From Lota lota (taxonomy: Eukaryota; Chordata; Actinopteri; Gadiformes; Lotidae), in contig JACYXH010000359.1 of NCBI GenBank assembly GCA_026745465.1, positions 1,447,501-1,511,500 on the forward strand: a stretch of DNA of 64,000 nucleotides, given 5' to 3'. How positions within the stretch are numbered: the stretch's first letter is position 1; every line of letters starts with the position of its first letter. The position numbers and the translations under genes are program-made. Under the pieces are notes generated by a model. It was given only the letters and a program-made list of their open reading frames with translations, had not been told where the DNA came from and did not search any database. Shown here one piece after another: positions 45,622 to 56,510 of this stretch.

Positions 45622-46257
45622 TTACTGATGGGGAAAAAGGTGCGTTATGCTTGCACAGCCAGTGGACCGTACACTCCAAACAAAGTCATCATCAGGGGAG
45701 ATGGCATAGTCTGAGAAAGTGTAAGGAGGTGGACGGTCGGTACGGGACGAGGTAGTGGACAACAGAGGAAAGGACTCGAGCTGGGCAAATGTGTGAGCCG
45801 TCGGAGGTGCAGAGGGTAATTGGCCCACTGTGCGCTCGATGGTGCGGATGACGAGGCTGTGAACACAGGGAACAATACAACAACCGCACGTGGCGAGGAT
45901 GGCTGCACCAATGCCATCTATATACACATGGTTGTCGAAACTACCGCCTGGGTTTGAGCGACGGGCACGATGTAGAATGGAGGGGTCCATACGTTGTAAC
46001 AAGCAAAATAAACAAAGAAGTATAATAGTCAGACCCATAAGCCACGCCCATGGTCCCGGCGTCGCCTTTCTAAACCAGGTGCACGTTGTAGCCATCGGAC
46101 AGTCAATGTGGCAGGTGGGCACTGATGATGGGTCTCCTGACTTCAGATCACAGCAAAACCACTGGATGTCAGGTGCTGTGTAGGGAGGTGATTCTTCATC
46201 CCTGGAGTCCGATGATGGATAGAGGCCCGTCCTTGTTGGAACGGCTACAGGCGTCAA
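45622..46257 (-). pseudogene. ERV envelope remnant with internal deletion
   Basis: 211 open codons on the - strand between integrase and the 3' LTR, the normal place of env. It has an N-terminal Pro/Ser-rich stretch, a Cys-containing segment (FCCDLKSG, CHIDCPMATTCTWF), a hydrophobic helix (WAWLMGLTIILLCLFCLL, about residues 70-88), a basic RRARRS-like stretch (HRARRSNPGG), and a second hydrophobic Cys-rich segment (AAILATCGCCIVPC) like the end of a retroviral transmembrane subunit, then a Pro-rich tail. The body of both subunits is missing, so receptor binding and fusion functions are gone. Assigned by position and hydrophobicity; moderate certainty. Confidence 0.6.
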
Positions 46258-46347
46258 TTTATGATTTTTTTTTTTGGAGGCAGAGCACGTCGTACACCTC
46301 CTTTGTGTTGGGTGTGGGAGTGTGTGTGCATGGGCAAATCAGTTTTG

Positions 46348-47280
46348 TTAAGGGGCTGGTGTGGGTGTCTGGACCGCTCCTTTGTACTTCTTGCAGTGGG
46401 AGGCATGGACCCATGACTGTCGCTCCCCCACCTTCACCGCCGTGTGTGTGGTAAGGAGGACTTGGAAGGATCCCAGCCATTGTGGTGATTTCCACGTTTT
46501 CCGTCTGAAATCCTTGATAACTACCAGGTCTCCTGGCTGGATGGAGTGCAGCGGGTGCTCATCTTTCTGGGGCAGCGCTGCTTTCACTTGGAGCCGTACC
46601 TGTGAGAGATTCATTAGACAAGGAGACACAATATCGTAACATTTCATCTTCACACAGTGTAGTGGAAGGAATCGCCCGCTTTCCTGGTGCCGCTGTACCT
46701 ACAGGAGGTGGGTTAGCAAACAAAACTTCAAAGGGCGAGAGTTTGGTCCTTGTTCTGACTCTCATTCTCATGTACATCAAAGCAAGAGGGAGCGCCTTCG
46801 TCCAGGGTAGGCCTGTCTCTGTGCCGATTTTCGCGAGCTTTGCTTTTAATGTGCCGTTCTCACGTTCCACTGCACCACCGCTCTGTGGATGGTACGAGCA
46901 ACGGTATTTGAGATCGATGCCGAGGTAGGTGCCGATCTCTTTGATGGCCTGGTTAACAAAGTGTGAGCCGTTGTCGCTAGATAGTTTTGCGGGAATGCCC
47001 CATCGTGGCACAATTTCCGTTAGTAGTGCTTTTGCAACTACTCCTGCCGTTGCCTTTGAGGCAGGGAACGCTCCAACCCATTTAGACCACATGTCGACCA
47101 TCACAAGGCAATAGCGTTTGCCTTCCGATGGTCCTAGTTCGACAAAATCCATCATGACGTGTTCGAATGGGCGTGTTGGGCTGTCGTGTGCTGCGTATTC
47201 GATCCTCTGTCCTCGGCCTATGTTATGATTGGCACAAATGACGCATGCCTGGCAAGATTTTTGTGCGTATGTAGAAAACC
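46348..47280 (-). pseudogene. ERV integrase core and C-terminal domain
   Basis: Integrase joins viral cDNA to host DNA. The core (46559-47155) keeps catalytic-type segments: YCLVMVDMWSKWVGAF, LSSDNGSHFVNQ and YHPQSGGAVERENGTLK, giving Asp, Asp and Glu. The C-terminal domain is in another frame at 46348-46653 (IQPGDLVVIKDF, KSPQWLGSFQVLL, HTAVKVGERQSWVHASHCK), the GPY/F-like and LTR-binding region of gammaretroviral-type integrases. The frame changes at about 46650. The second half of the zinc site (CQACVICA) lies upstream of the core, separated from its first half by a stop near 47281. Confidence 0.85.
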
Positions 47281-48582
47281 CTATGGTGTACCAATCCTGT
47301 TGGATAAGATCATCATCCCCCCTTTTGACACGTGGTCTACCCCATGTGTCAAATTAGCATAAGCGAGGAACATGGCCACCGGGAGACATGGCTTCCCTGT
47401 AGGGCCTTTCCAAGGGCCATCGACAAACACCGCCCCCCTTTTGTGCCACCGTGCACGCTCGTCCGATGTGGAGAGGTCCTGGACCTCTGCGATGGACGCT
47501 GCCACATGACCGAACGGAGTAGAAACGAGTGCGGTGTCAGCAGGTGGAGGTCGGGAAGCCGCGGCCTTAGCTTCTGCGTCCGCCCTATCATTACCCAGGG
47601 ACACAGTGTCAGTACCGCACGTATGTGCTGAGCATTTAACAACTGCAATCTGGGTGGGCAGGAGAATGGCATCGAGTAACGCAGATATTTTGTCATGGTG
47701 CAAAATGTGTTTGCCGGAGGACGTGAGGAAACCCCCGTGCCGCCAGAGGGCCCCGAAGTCATGGACGACGCCGAACGCGTATTGGGAGTCGGTGTAGATG
47801 GGGACAGAGGCGCCTGCTGCCGCACGGCAGGCGTCGACGAGGAAGACGAGTTCAGCAGCCTGCGCAGAGTATTGAGAGGGGAGAGAGCCAGAACAAACCG
47901 TCTCATAATCAGATACCACAGAAAACCCCGCGCGCGCCAAACCTGTTTCCGGGTGTCTGGAGGCAGAGCCGTCGACGTAGAAGACATAGTCGGGGTTAGG
48001 AAGGGGAACTTCCCCTAGATCAGGACGCGGCTTACAGACCAACTGTAATTCAGCCAAACAGTGGTGTGGCTCGCCCTCTCCCTCAATAGGAAGCAGGGTG
48101 GCAGGATTGAGAACATTGCAACGTCTAATATGTATATTGGGCAGGTCAAGGAGGATGGTATGATATTTCAACCATCGTGCCGCAGATAAATGGGACGTTT
48201 TCTGTTCTAAGAGGATCATAGAGACCGCATGTGGAACAAGCAGTGTGAGGTCGCCGTACCCCACCAAGTCTCTTGATGCCAGAACAGCTTTCTCCGCAGC
48301 CGCCACTGCTCGTAAGCAATGGGGCAGCCCCGCTGCTACGGGGTCTAATTTCGAGGAGAAATCGGCAACCGGGCGTAACCTGTTCCCATGTTGTTGGAGG
48401 AGGACTGACGTCATGCAGCCCCCTCTTTCATCCACAGTCTGGGTAAAGGGTCGCGTTGGGTCTGGAATGCCAAGTGTTGGGGCGCGCTGGAGCACCAGTT
48501 TGAGGTCTCTAAACGCACGTTCAGCGTCCGCGGATCAGAGAACGTGGTCCGAAGCCCGGAGTCCCTTGCCCTGGACGATAAT
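47281..48582 (-). pseudogene. ERV RT connection, RNase H and start of integrase
   Basis: A 404-codon open frame (47281-48495) holds the RT connection domain (LQRAPTLGIPDPTRPF, LLQQHGNRLRPVADFSSKLDPV, VPHAVSMIL). Next is an RNase H domain with its acidic residues (YVFYVDGSASRHPETG, AAELVFLVDACRAA, VPIYTDSQYAFG, GNDRADAEAKAAA), then the His pair of the integrase zinc site (LTHGVDHVSKGG). The frame is shifted relative to the RT remnant upstream (break at about 48530-48580). Confidence 0.85.
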
Positions 48583-49161
48583 CTATAGGGGACCCTCCAG
48601 GAGTGAGTAGTTGGGAATGAACGTTCTGCAAGAAGAACACATACCAAGAAAAGACATGAATTTTTCCATAGTTACTGGCCGTGGAATGTTGGCAATAGCG
48701 TCCACACGCTTGGATGAGAGGGCTGTGCCCTCTACTGTGAGGTTGTGGCCTAGGAAGACAACGTCCTGGCAGACCCACTGAAGCTTCGAGAGGCTGACTT
48801 TGTGCCCCTCAGACGCCAGGTGGTGCAAGAGTCGCAGAGAATCACTGCGACACTGGTCCTTAGTTGGGGAACAAACTAACAGATCATCAACATACTGTAA
48901 CAATGCAGAGCCCGCTGTAACTAAAGTGATTCTAGGCTTAACCACAACAGGGTGTGCATTTTGTTTAACTAAGCCAACATAAAATTTGCTGGTCGCCCAC
49001 AGTCGTGTGGGTACGTCTCGTAAGTCAGGATGGTTTGTCGAGGCCCTGGTCGCGGTCACGTCGTTTACCATGGTAGTGGTGGAGTCAAGTCGTGGTAGAA
49101 CATGCAATTGGGGACGTGCAGGCATCATGAATGAATGGCAACTGTTAGCATAGGAAGACAA
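48583..49161 (-). pseudogene. ERV reverse transcriptase remnant with internal deletion
   Basis: The - strand frame shows the RT N-terminus (LWATSKFYVGLVKQNAHPVVVKPR) running directly into the second catalytic block (SALLQYVDDLLVCSPT) and then the thumb (SLSKLQWVCQDVVFLGHNL). The fingers and first half of the palm, including the first catalytic Asp, are missing, so the enzyme cannot be active even though the YVDD box survives. Confidence 0.85.
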
Positions 49162-50314
49162 ACAATGTAAAAGACGAATTTGGCCATAATATGATCATCT
49201 GGCTGACTTTTAACAAGTTAGTAATTGTTAGACACAAAGGTAATTGTAATAGAAAGCAATCATAGTAAAAGCCATATCCTTATCAACCCTATTGTGTCAT
49301 CTGTAGTCAGAGACTAGTCCTCTCTCGTGTAGTCAACCACTCTGAGTGTGGGAGTGGCCTCCCTTATCTCAAGGGCCCTAAAACACGAGAAGACAGGCTC
49401 AGCACACACACATTCACACATGGCTGTTCCTCCCCCCAATTTCTTTCTTTCCCAAACCCCTAGTATGGTCATTGCAGACAATATCATTGAACATTGGGAC
49501 CCTTGTTAATTTAGTACTGAATGTTCATAATAATTTATCTGCGGTTTTTTATCGCTCAATTATTATCTAAAAATTATTTTATAACTTTTAATATAAGTTA
49601 GATTCGTAGTCCCTCAGGAAGGTTTTTATTTTTATTGCCTGTGTTGTTATTTTAGTAGTTAACCTCCATGTCTAATTTTAACCATCCCAGTTTTCTGACA
49701 CTGGAGCTTACAACCCAACCAGTGTCTAACACTCGTGTCAAAATACACAACACATAAACACACAGACAGACATTTGGGCCCAACAAGCTAGCTCTAAACA
49801 CATAGACAATAGTTATAGACCTTTGCTCAGAATCTATTGGATGAACTAAGACTTCATCAGGTTTGTTGGACAGTACATCCACCACCGCGCTCCCTCAGGG
49901 TCCTTTAGGGCGGGTCCCACTTCCTCACTTTAGTGAGATGGGAATTTCCCTGAACTCCGAAGAGTCCCCAGCGCTGGTTAACCCCTGGACTTCTGTGGAC
50001 GAGCGGTAGCGGTGATATCTGTCCCAATCTTTTATGGCGGAGGCAGAGGAACTTTGTATATTAACTCTCCCCTGGATGTTCATCTAATATCCTGCCTATG
50101 TCCCTCTCTCTCTCGGCTACTTTCCTCAAACCTTTCTATCGTTCTAACAATCTGTGTATGCATGTCAGTGGGTGTTGTCAGTGGGTTAGGGTGTGTGTGT
50201 GGTTTTAGCAAGCAGTTCTTCATTGCGGTGTGCGTGTGGGTGTTTGTTACCGCCGTTCGGAACGTTGTCGTCCAGTCGCACCATCGCCTCTCCGCATGTC
50301 CACCCGATCGCCAG
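49162..50314 (-). other. ERV internal region without recognisable protease
   Basis: Lies between the gag and RT remnants, where protease should be, but no D-T/S-G protease motif or long - strand frame is visible. The + strand frames at 50012-50556 are antisense shadows. Confidence 0.5.
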
Positions 50315-50887
50315 TCAATCAGCCTGTTCTGGTCTCCGTCTCCTCCCCCAGCCGTCTCCCTGTCTGTTCCTCTTTGGCTGTGGGCAGTCTCTCATCCAAT
50401 GGTCACTGGCTCCACAGACAAAGCACCTTTGGTCTCTCCTGCCGGTTCCTTGATAGTCTCTGGTGTTCTCGCCGTGAGGCCCTCCACGTCGTGGATAATA
50501 TGAGTCTCTTGGTGGCCCCCTCTGCTGATATCGGGAGTGCCAGTCTTGATCTTTAGGCTGGGCCCCTTGATTGCGGCCTAAGCCTGTGGCTGTCTGCATC
50601 AAGGAGAGTTGGACATGTTCTGTCCTTGGGCTCCTCCCCTTTTTCGGCTGCTCTTCTCTTCCTTTAGCTTCTGGGTGTGCTCCTCCCTGTCTGGGAAGAA
50701 CTACAGCCTGTTGGAGAGATTCCAAGGGAGGGTAGATGGGCTGAGATTGTTCTCCGGCTGGGGTGTGGGGTGGTGGTTGTTGTTGGGCCTGGTCCTGGGC
50801 AGTGGGTGGTGGACACGCGTCGAGGTCCGGGCGTACCTTCAGAAACGTAGGAGCAGTAACAAAGGATGGGTCACTGTACTTCACCAT
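50315..50887 (-). pseudogene. ERV gag 3' part: nucleocapsid with CCHC finger
   Basis: 190 open codons ending at 50315. They are Pro/Gln-rich, followed by an Arg/Gly-rich basic stretch and one CCHC zinc knuckle (CFVCGASDHWMRDC), then RRRRPEQAD. This is the end of Gag: RNA packaging domain. Matrix and most of capsid are not recognisable upstream. Confidence 0.8.
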
Positions 50888-51855
50888 CTCTTTCCATACT
50901 TTCTTTCTCGCTCTCTGAATTTTGAGTGTCTGTTCATCAATTTGTCCTTATCCGCCCCTAATTTATTATCTAATTTATTTATTTGATTTACTGAAAAACT
51001 TCCCCCTTGGGGAAAAACACAATGTTTATACCAATATTCGTACTTTCATACCATAAATTCCTCGATGTTCCCTGAAGCCTCTCGCGGCTGACCATTGTTA
51101 TTACCCATGCTTTATATAGATATTTAGTAATGATCCCCTGTTGTTTCTTCCCGCACAACAGTAACGTTAGTGAGATAATATTAGTCCGGATAATATTTCA
51201 CCACTTTTAAATTGTTACACAGATATTTATTTATTTATTATTCAATTGCTAAAAAATTTAAAAAATAAAAATTCTCTACTGTTTCCTCCAGTAAAGGAGT
51301 GACACTATGAAGACGATATTAAAACTTTTCAGGATAATATGTCACTGCTTCGCTATTTTTCCACTGGCGTAATAGTAACCTTATCAAGCAATGCTTCGTT
51401 ATTTTTCCACTGGCGTAATATTAACCATATCTTGCAATATTAAATCATGCGAAATAATACTACAACGCCTTATAATTGGTTTCTTCCACTGTTTCCCCTG
51501 GTACAGGACCGACCGTGTTATGATAATATTAAATCTTTCAAAATAATATTTCAACGCCTTAAAATTGTTCCGCAAATATTTTTTCAACTGTTTTCCCAGG
51601 TACAGGACCGACCTTCAACTGTATTCCCTGATACAGGACTTTATCAAAAAAAAAATTAAACAAATTGCGTTAGCCACCTAAACAGCCCACCGTGAGTTGT
51701 GTTTTGAGTTCGTTGGATCCCGGTGGCGATAGTCGTCCGGAGATCAGGGACGTGGTCCTCTCGTCACTCGACTTAATGCTCTGTGGTAGAGACACGTTTT
51801 CCGTGGAGTGCAACTCTCCCCTCCGTCCCGTCCTTCCTTCCGACGATCAACCTCG
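50888..51855 (-). other. ERV leader and lost 5' gag region
   Basis: AT-rich sequence between the primer site and the gag remnant. A near-repeat (ccgaccgtgttatgataatatt and related words, 51470-51640) occurs twice. No Gag matrix or capsid frame is seen. Confidence 0.5.
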
Positions 51856-51875
51856 GAATCCTGTTCGTGACGCCA
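51856..51875 (-). promoter_or_regulatory. ERV primer-binding site, tRNA-Ser type
   Basis: Three nt inside the 5' LTR the - strand reads a 20-nt TGG-initial sequence (TGGCGTCACGAACAGG core). It is complementary to the 3' end of vertebrate tRNA-Ser(CGA) as I remember it. Confidence 0.6.
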
Positions 51876-51878
51876 AAT

Positions 51879-52435
51879 TGTCGTAGCAAATTATACAACT
51901 CGTGGCTGGGCTGATTCAAAAGGCTAAGACAAATGGATATCCGTAGTTGGTTTATTTCATACGCTGCAGCATACAAAAGACGCAGTTTCAAAGGCAACTC
52001 CACACTGGGCAGAGTTCTCGAGAAAAAGCGCGCTGAGCAAAGGAAGGAGGGCCTTTTGTAGGGTAAAACAAACAATCATTTAAACGTAACACTAGATGGC
52101 GTCCTGTACCATCTATAACTGGTTCAATGCACAGCTAAAGCCAGACCTCTGGTCGTATCTTATCATATATGGCGCCACCTAGATTTTATGGCGGGTCCTC
52201 TGTGCGGTCAAGGCAACAGGCACATAATAGGTGAGAGAACTTGCTCTGGAGTTTCTCTCATAGAACAAAGCACCATGCAGGAATGCAAGGACAGGCAACT
52301 GTGAGGAGGTAGATAATTAAAAGAAAATAAATAGGACACTATAATGTGCTCACAACAACTTGAGTGCCTAAACCAAACCAACTAGTTAAAGCGAGTTAGC
52401 TTTGGAATAGGGCCTGAGGTCATTTTTCCATCACA
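51879..52435 (-). repeat. ERV 5' LTR
   Basis: 557 bp; differs from the 3' LTR at two positions (the g/a before ggcaacagg and the c/t in aagaaaacaa). Confidence 0.92.
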
Positions 52436-52768
52436 AAACTCTATTCCCCTTAAAGTGCCAGTGGCCTAATACAGGTACACTCAATTAAATGTGCGATACT
52501 TTTTAATTCTACTTGGAGCATGATGTGATATGAAGTGATTTCTTGCCGATGATCCATGGCTGCCTTTGTGAATGTTGGCACAAATCGATTATTCGTTCAT
52601 GCCATAAAGTGATTATTCGACCATGAAAATGTTTAGTAATTCACATCCCTACTTCAAAACATGTAAGAATGTTTTGATCATAATCCCCTCATCAGCGAAC
52701 TGCCCTTCGCTACACTGTTTTAAACTTGGATAAAAAATCAAACTCCATAATAATTGAATTTTCTAAAC
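52436..52768. other. non-coding flank
   Basis: ERV right flank; no gene or repeat recognised before the hAT terminus at 52769. Confidence 0.5.
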
Positions 52769-54634
52769 CAGGGGTGTCAAACTCGTTTTCACCCTGGGCC
52801 ACATCAGCATTATGGTTGCCCTCAAAGGGCCGGTTGTAACTTAACTGTAAGACTACGTAAATACTCCTTAACATATTGTTAAAAAACTAATAAAGCACAT
52901 TGCTCTGTGTTATTATAACATAAATCCCTTTAATTTATCAGGTTAAGAAATCACATTACTCAAAGATCAAACTTTTCAAGTGAATAACAAAAACAAATAT
53001 TATCAAACACATGTTATTACATCAACTTCATTCAAAACTTTTTGGTCACAGATGAGAGTGGTAAAACTATGGTACAACAAATAACTGTGCGCTGCTAAGA
53101 ACATGTATGACAGATGTGGCATTTTACCTAAACAAATGGCTGCAGACAGAGCCTGGGGGCATACATCCAACTAATGAGAGATGGTTTTGATTACAGTAAA
53201 CATTTGGCTGCATGAACACATACACCTGTAAACACACTGAATACATTGCTACACATACAAAGTAGTATATGTAATTGACTCAAAATAACAATAATGGTTG
53301 TCTCAGTTCACAACTAAATTTGTCACGTTCTGGGTGAAGTTGATGAGGTGATGCTACTTGGCCTTGAATTGTAGGCCAAGTAGATCCTTCCTCACCCTAG
53401 GACACCATATCACACACCATTCTCATCCATTGATTATGTTCTGAAAATAACAAACACAAAACAAAATGCAAGCACAATCATTAAATTGCACACATATGAC
53501 ACTGTACTTATTCTTGGTTGAAATACATTTTATTATATTTTTGATTCAGGTTTTTAAAAATGCTTACCTATTTGTTCTCTGGCCGAATGTCTGACACCGT
53601 TTTTCCGTGGTCAGTCCGTCAATGTCTGGCTTTAGGTCTTGTGCTGTAGCGATCCGTAAAACAGCGTGGAGGTTCTCATTGGTGATGCGTGATCAGTGCT
53701 TCGTCTTGTTTAGATTCATTATTGAAAACATCTGTTCGCACAGGTAGGTGCTCCCAAACATGGACAGAACACTGTCCATGTTGTCCACTGTCCATGTTGA
53801 CAGTTGTCCACTGTCCACTGTCCATGAAGTCGGAGCTGTGGCATCAAAGCAGGGGGCAGTAGACGGTAAAAGTCCTCGATTGCAGCATCCTGGAACTTTG
53901 CTCTCAGGCCACTATTGCTTTGAAGCTCTATTAACTCTATCTGAAGGAGATGGGGCGCACTGCCGACGTCGGCGGTGAAAGGATTGGCAAAGATGGCAAA
54001 GCCTGAGCGCTGTGTTCTAAAGTCAGAGAAGCGCCGATCAAATTCATTAATTAACCGGTTCACTTTGGTAGCCAACCGAGTGCATGAAAAAGCACCGGGA
54101 ACTGAGGCTGAGATGCTCTGACAGACAGGAAAGTGGGCAAGATTGTCCTGTTCCAGTTGGGACTTCCATAGGTGCAGTTTACGCTGGAAAGCTGTGATCA
54201 TGTCGGACATCTGCGTGATGACTTGTTTGCGTCCCTGCAGCCTCTGATTCAGTTGGGCGAGATGGTCCGTTATCACACAACATAGCAAAATCACACAGCC
54301 AGTTTGGATCCGACACTTTTTACTTTGCATGAAAATAGCAATTTCTTCCCTAAGCTCAAAGAATCGTTTGAGGACCACGCTCCTACTCGGCCACCTTACT
54401 TCTGTATGGTACGGCACATCTCCATGCTCTGACCCCACGTCCTTCAAAAACAGCTGGAACTGGCGGTGATTCAGGCCACACGCCCGAATGAAGTTTACTG
54501 TTTTAATGACCGTGGTCATTATATCATCCAGTTCCAGAACCTTTCCACAGAGCTTCTTGGTGGACAATACAATGATAAGTTATCAGAGGTGTGTGGCAGT
54601 TATGTTTTTGCATTTTCTCCTTCACTAGTCCAAC
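52769..54634 (-). pseudogene. degenerate hAT transposase and 3' terminus
   Basis: The terminus caggggtgtcaaactcgttt at 52769 is a common hAT end. The - strand transposase remnant (53690-54634) keeps [46 protein letters not shown] and [10 protein letters not shown] of the central and C-terminal regions. A frameshift lies near 54557, where the conserved CIVHQEAL segment leaves frame. The hATC end is disrupted by a short tgtccactg-type repeat expansion (53770-53825) followed by another shift, after which CEQMFSIMN is still readable. The N-terminal half is cut off by an LTR at 54635. It is a different, older subfamily from the intact hAT at 35202. Confidence 0.85.
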
Positions 54635-54799
54635 TGTTACGACACCCTCTGCCTCCACCTAGCTGCGCCGGCTGCCACTACACCATGTGCTTTTGTTTAC
54701 ATTCCTGTCACCAATTTACCACGTGCACTCCGCTCTCCACTCCTGTCATCAATCTACAATCAACGCACCCTACTTCTTCCCCGTTCAACAAGCAGCCGG
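54635..54799 (+). mobile_element. Gypsy-A-family LTR, left part (split by the Ginger-like element)
   Basis: From tgttacgacaccctctgcc, with the family landmarks ctgcctccacctag and gcagccgg. It continues at 63712 after the 8.9-kb insertion; 54796-54799 is the left copy of the CCGG duplication. Confidence 0.85.
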
Positions 54800-56510
54800 T
54801 GTTACACCGTATTCTGTGACCCACCGTATTGTGACCCCAGGGGTCGCTGTTGCACATTTTCTGCAACATGCACGAGTTTGAAGGCATAAAGTCGTTCATG
54901 TGCGTAAACATGCACGAGCTTCAAAGTAAACTTCGTATCGTCATCGCGCACTCGGGATGGGTTAGTTCGTTTTGTAAAGCCCGTTGAGTGGATAAAGCAA
55001 AAAGGTTGATTTGGCTCTGTGGTGGCACGATGATGACGGGTCCTTCTTTCTTGACACAAACGTGAATATAGAAACGGTGTTAGTCAATTCTAAACAGCAT
55101 TTTACACAGTAGCCTATAGTAGGAAACACTCAAAGGTAAATCAACGTAATTAAACACTGATTGTTGCTTCTTATGTGGAAGAAGCAACGTTGGTGGATCG
55201 TAGTAAACGCCCCGTCCATAGTATGTGATTGTAAAATGATAATCAAAGCAAATGTATTTATAAAGCACATTTAATTACAAGGGGATGGGGGAGAGATGTT
55301 TCTTCATTACGAGACCCTCTCTAATTGCTCAAACTGTGGTTGTTTTTGTTATAATGCCCACCGTTTTTTGATTACTGCAGTTTATGAAATAAACTTTGAA
55401 CTAATGCCTGTATGGGCGTGATGTGTGCGTGATTGCAGTGACTTGGGTGGATTTGCAGCGTAATGGTGATTTTAGTGACCTAAGAGCACAATTTTTTAAA
55501 AGCCGACAGTATTGCGCCCTGAGTATGGTGGCCACTAAAGAGGCAGTAGCCTATAGTTCCAGTGGAAGCAGGACGAAGCACCCGACAGCAACCTGTTTTT
55601 CATTTGTCATCCTGTATAATTATTCATGTCTGCGATCCTCACAGAGTCCACACGCAACAGGAAACAATCCACGGTGGGTCACAATCCATGATAGCTGGCC
55701 GTCGTATTCTGTGACCCCACCGTAAATGTGATTTTATTTTACTTAAACCCCAACCAAATGGCTTCAGGTCATTTGGCATCCTCATATCTGTATGTGTACA
55801 AAATTATTCATGTCTGTGATCATCACATAGTCGACACGCAACAGGAAACCATCCACGGTAGGTCACAATCCATGATAGCTGGCCGTCGTATTCTGTGACC
55901 CCAATGTAAATGCGATTTTATTTTACTTAAACCCCAACCAAATGTGTTCAGGTCATTTGGCATCCTCATATCTGTATGTGTACAAAATTATTCATGTCTG
56001 TGATCATCACAGAGTCCACACGCAACAGGAAACCATCCACGGTGGGTCACAATCCATGATAGCTGGCCGTCGTATTCTGTGACCCCACTGTAAATGCGAA
56101 AAACATGTAGTTAAACCCCAACCAAATGTGTTCAGGTCATTTGGCATCCTCATATCTGTATGTGTACAAAATTATTCATGTCTGTGATCATCACAGAGTC
56201 CACACGCAACAGGAGACCATCCACAGTGGGTCACAATCCATGATAGCAGGCCGTCGTATTCTGTGACCCCAATGTAAATGCGAAAAACTTGTAGTTAAAC
56301 CCCAACCAAATGTGTTCAGGTCATTTGGCATCCTCATATCTGTATGTGTACAAAATTATTCATGTCTGTGATCATCACAGAGTCCACACGCAACAGGAAA
56401 CCATCCACGGTAGGTCACAATCCATGATAGCTGGCCGTCGTATTCTGTGACCCCAATGTAAATGCGAAAAACATGTAGTTAAACCCCAACCAAATGTGTT
56501 CAGGTCATTT
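54800..56510. repeat. left terminal inverted repeat of the Ginger-like element
   Basis: The outer part (54800-55615) mirrors 62870-63707. The inner part (about 55615-56510) holds five ~184-bp units, each with the word cgtattctgtgacccc. The extreme end has two more copies of that word within 40 bp. Open frames such as 55423-55725 recur inverted in the right arm and are not genes. Confidence 0.9.

Larger units (their letters stand above)
44909..52435 (-). mobile_element. endogenous retrovirus, young but internally deleted
   Basis: 7,527-bp provirus on the - strand, flanked by the 4-bp duplication aaac (44905-44908 and 52436-52439). The 557-bp LTRs (44909-45465, 51879-52435) differ at only two positions that I can find, implying a recent insertion. 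The RNase H, integrase and membrane-protein remnants look like gamma/epsilon-type (class I) fish retroviruses. Gene order on the - strand is gag fragment, pol, env fragment. Most of gag, the protease, the RT fingers/palm and most of env are missing, and frames are shifted, so it cannot make a virus by itself. Confidence 0.9.

Noticed and set aside
51773..52075. Open frame of about 67 shared codons inside both ERV LTRs (also 44812-45105)
   Set aside because: It lies wholly in LTR sequence, differs at its ends between the copies because it runs into different flanks, and resembles no known LTR-encoded protein. Near-identity of the LTRs alone explains its conservation.
55423..55725. 100-codon frame in the left terminal repeat, with a near-identical partner at 62769-63065
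   Set aside because: Its conservation follows from the inverted terminal repeat. The frames diverge at their C-terminal ends after an indel, and no domain is seen.
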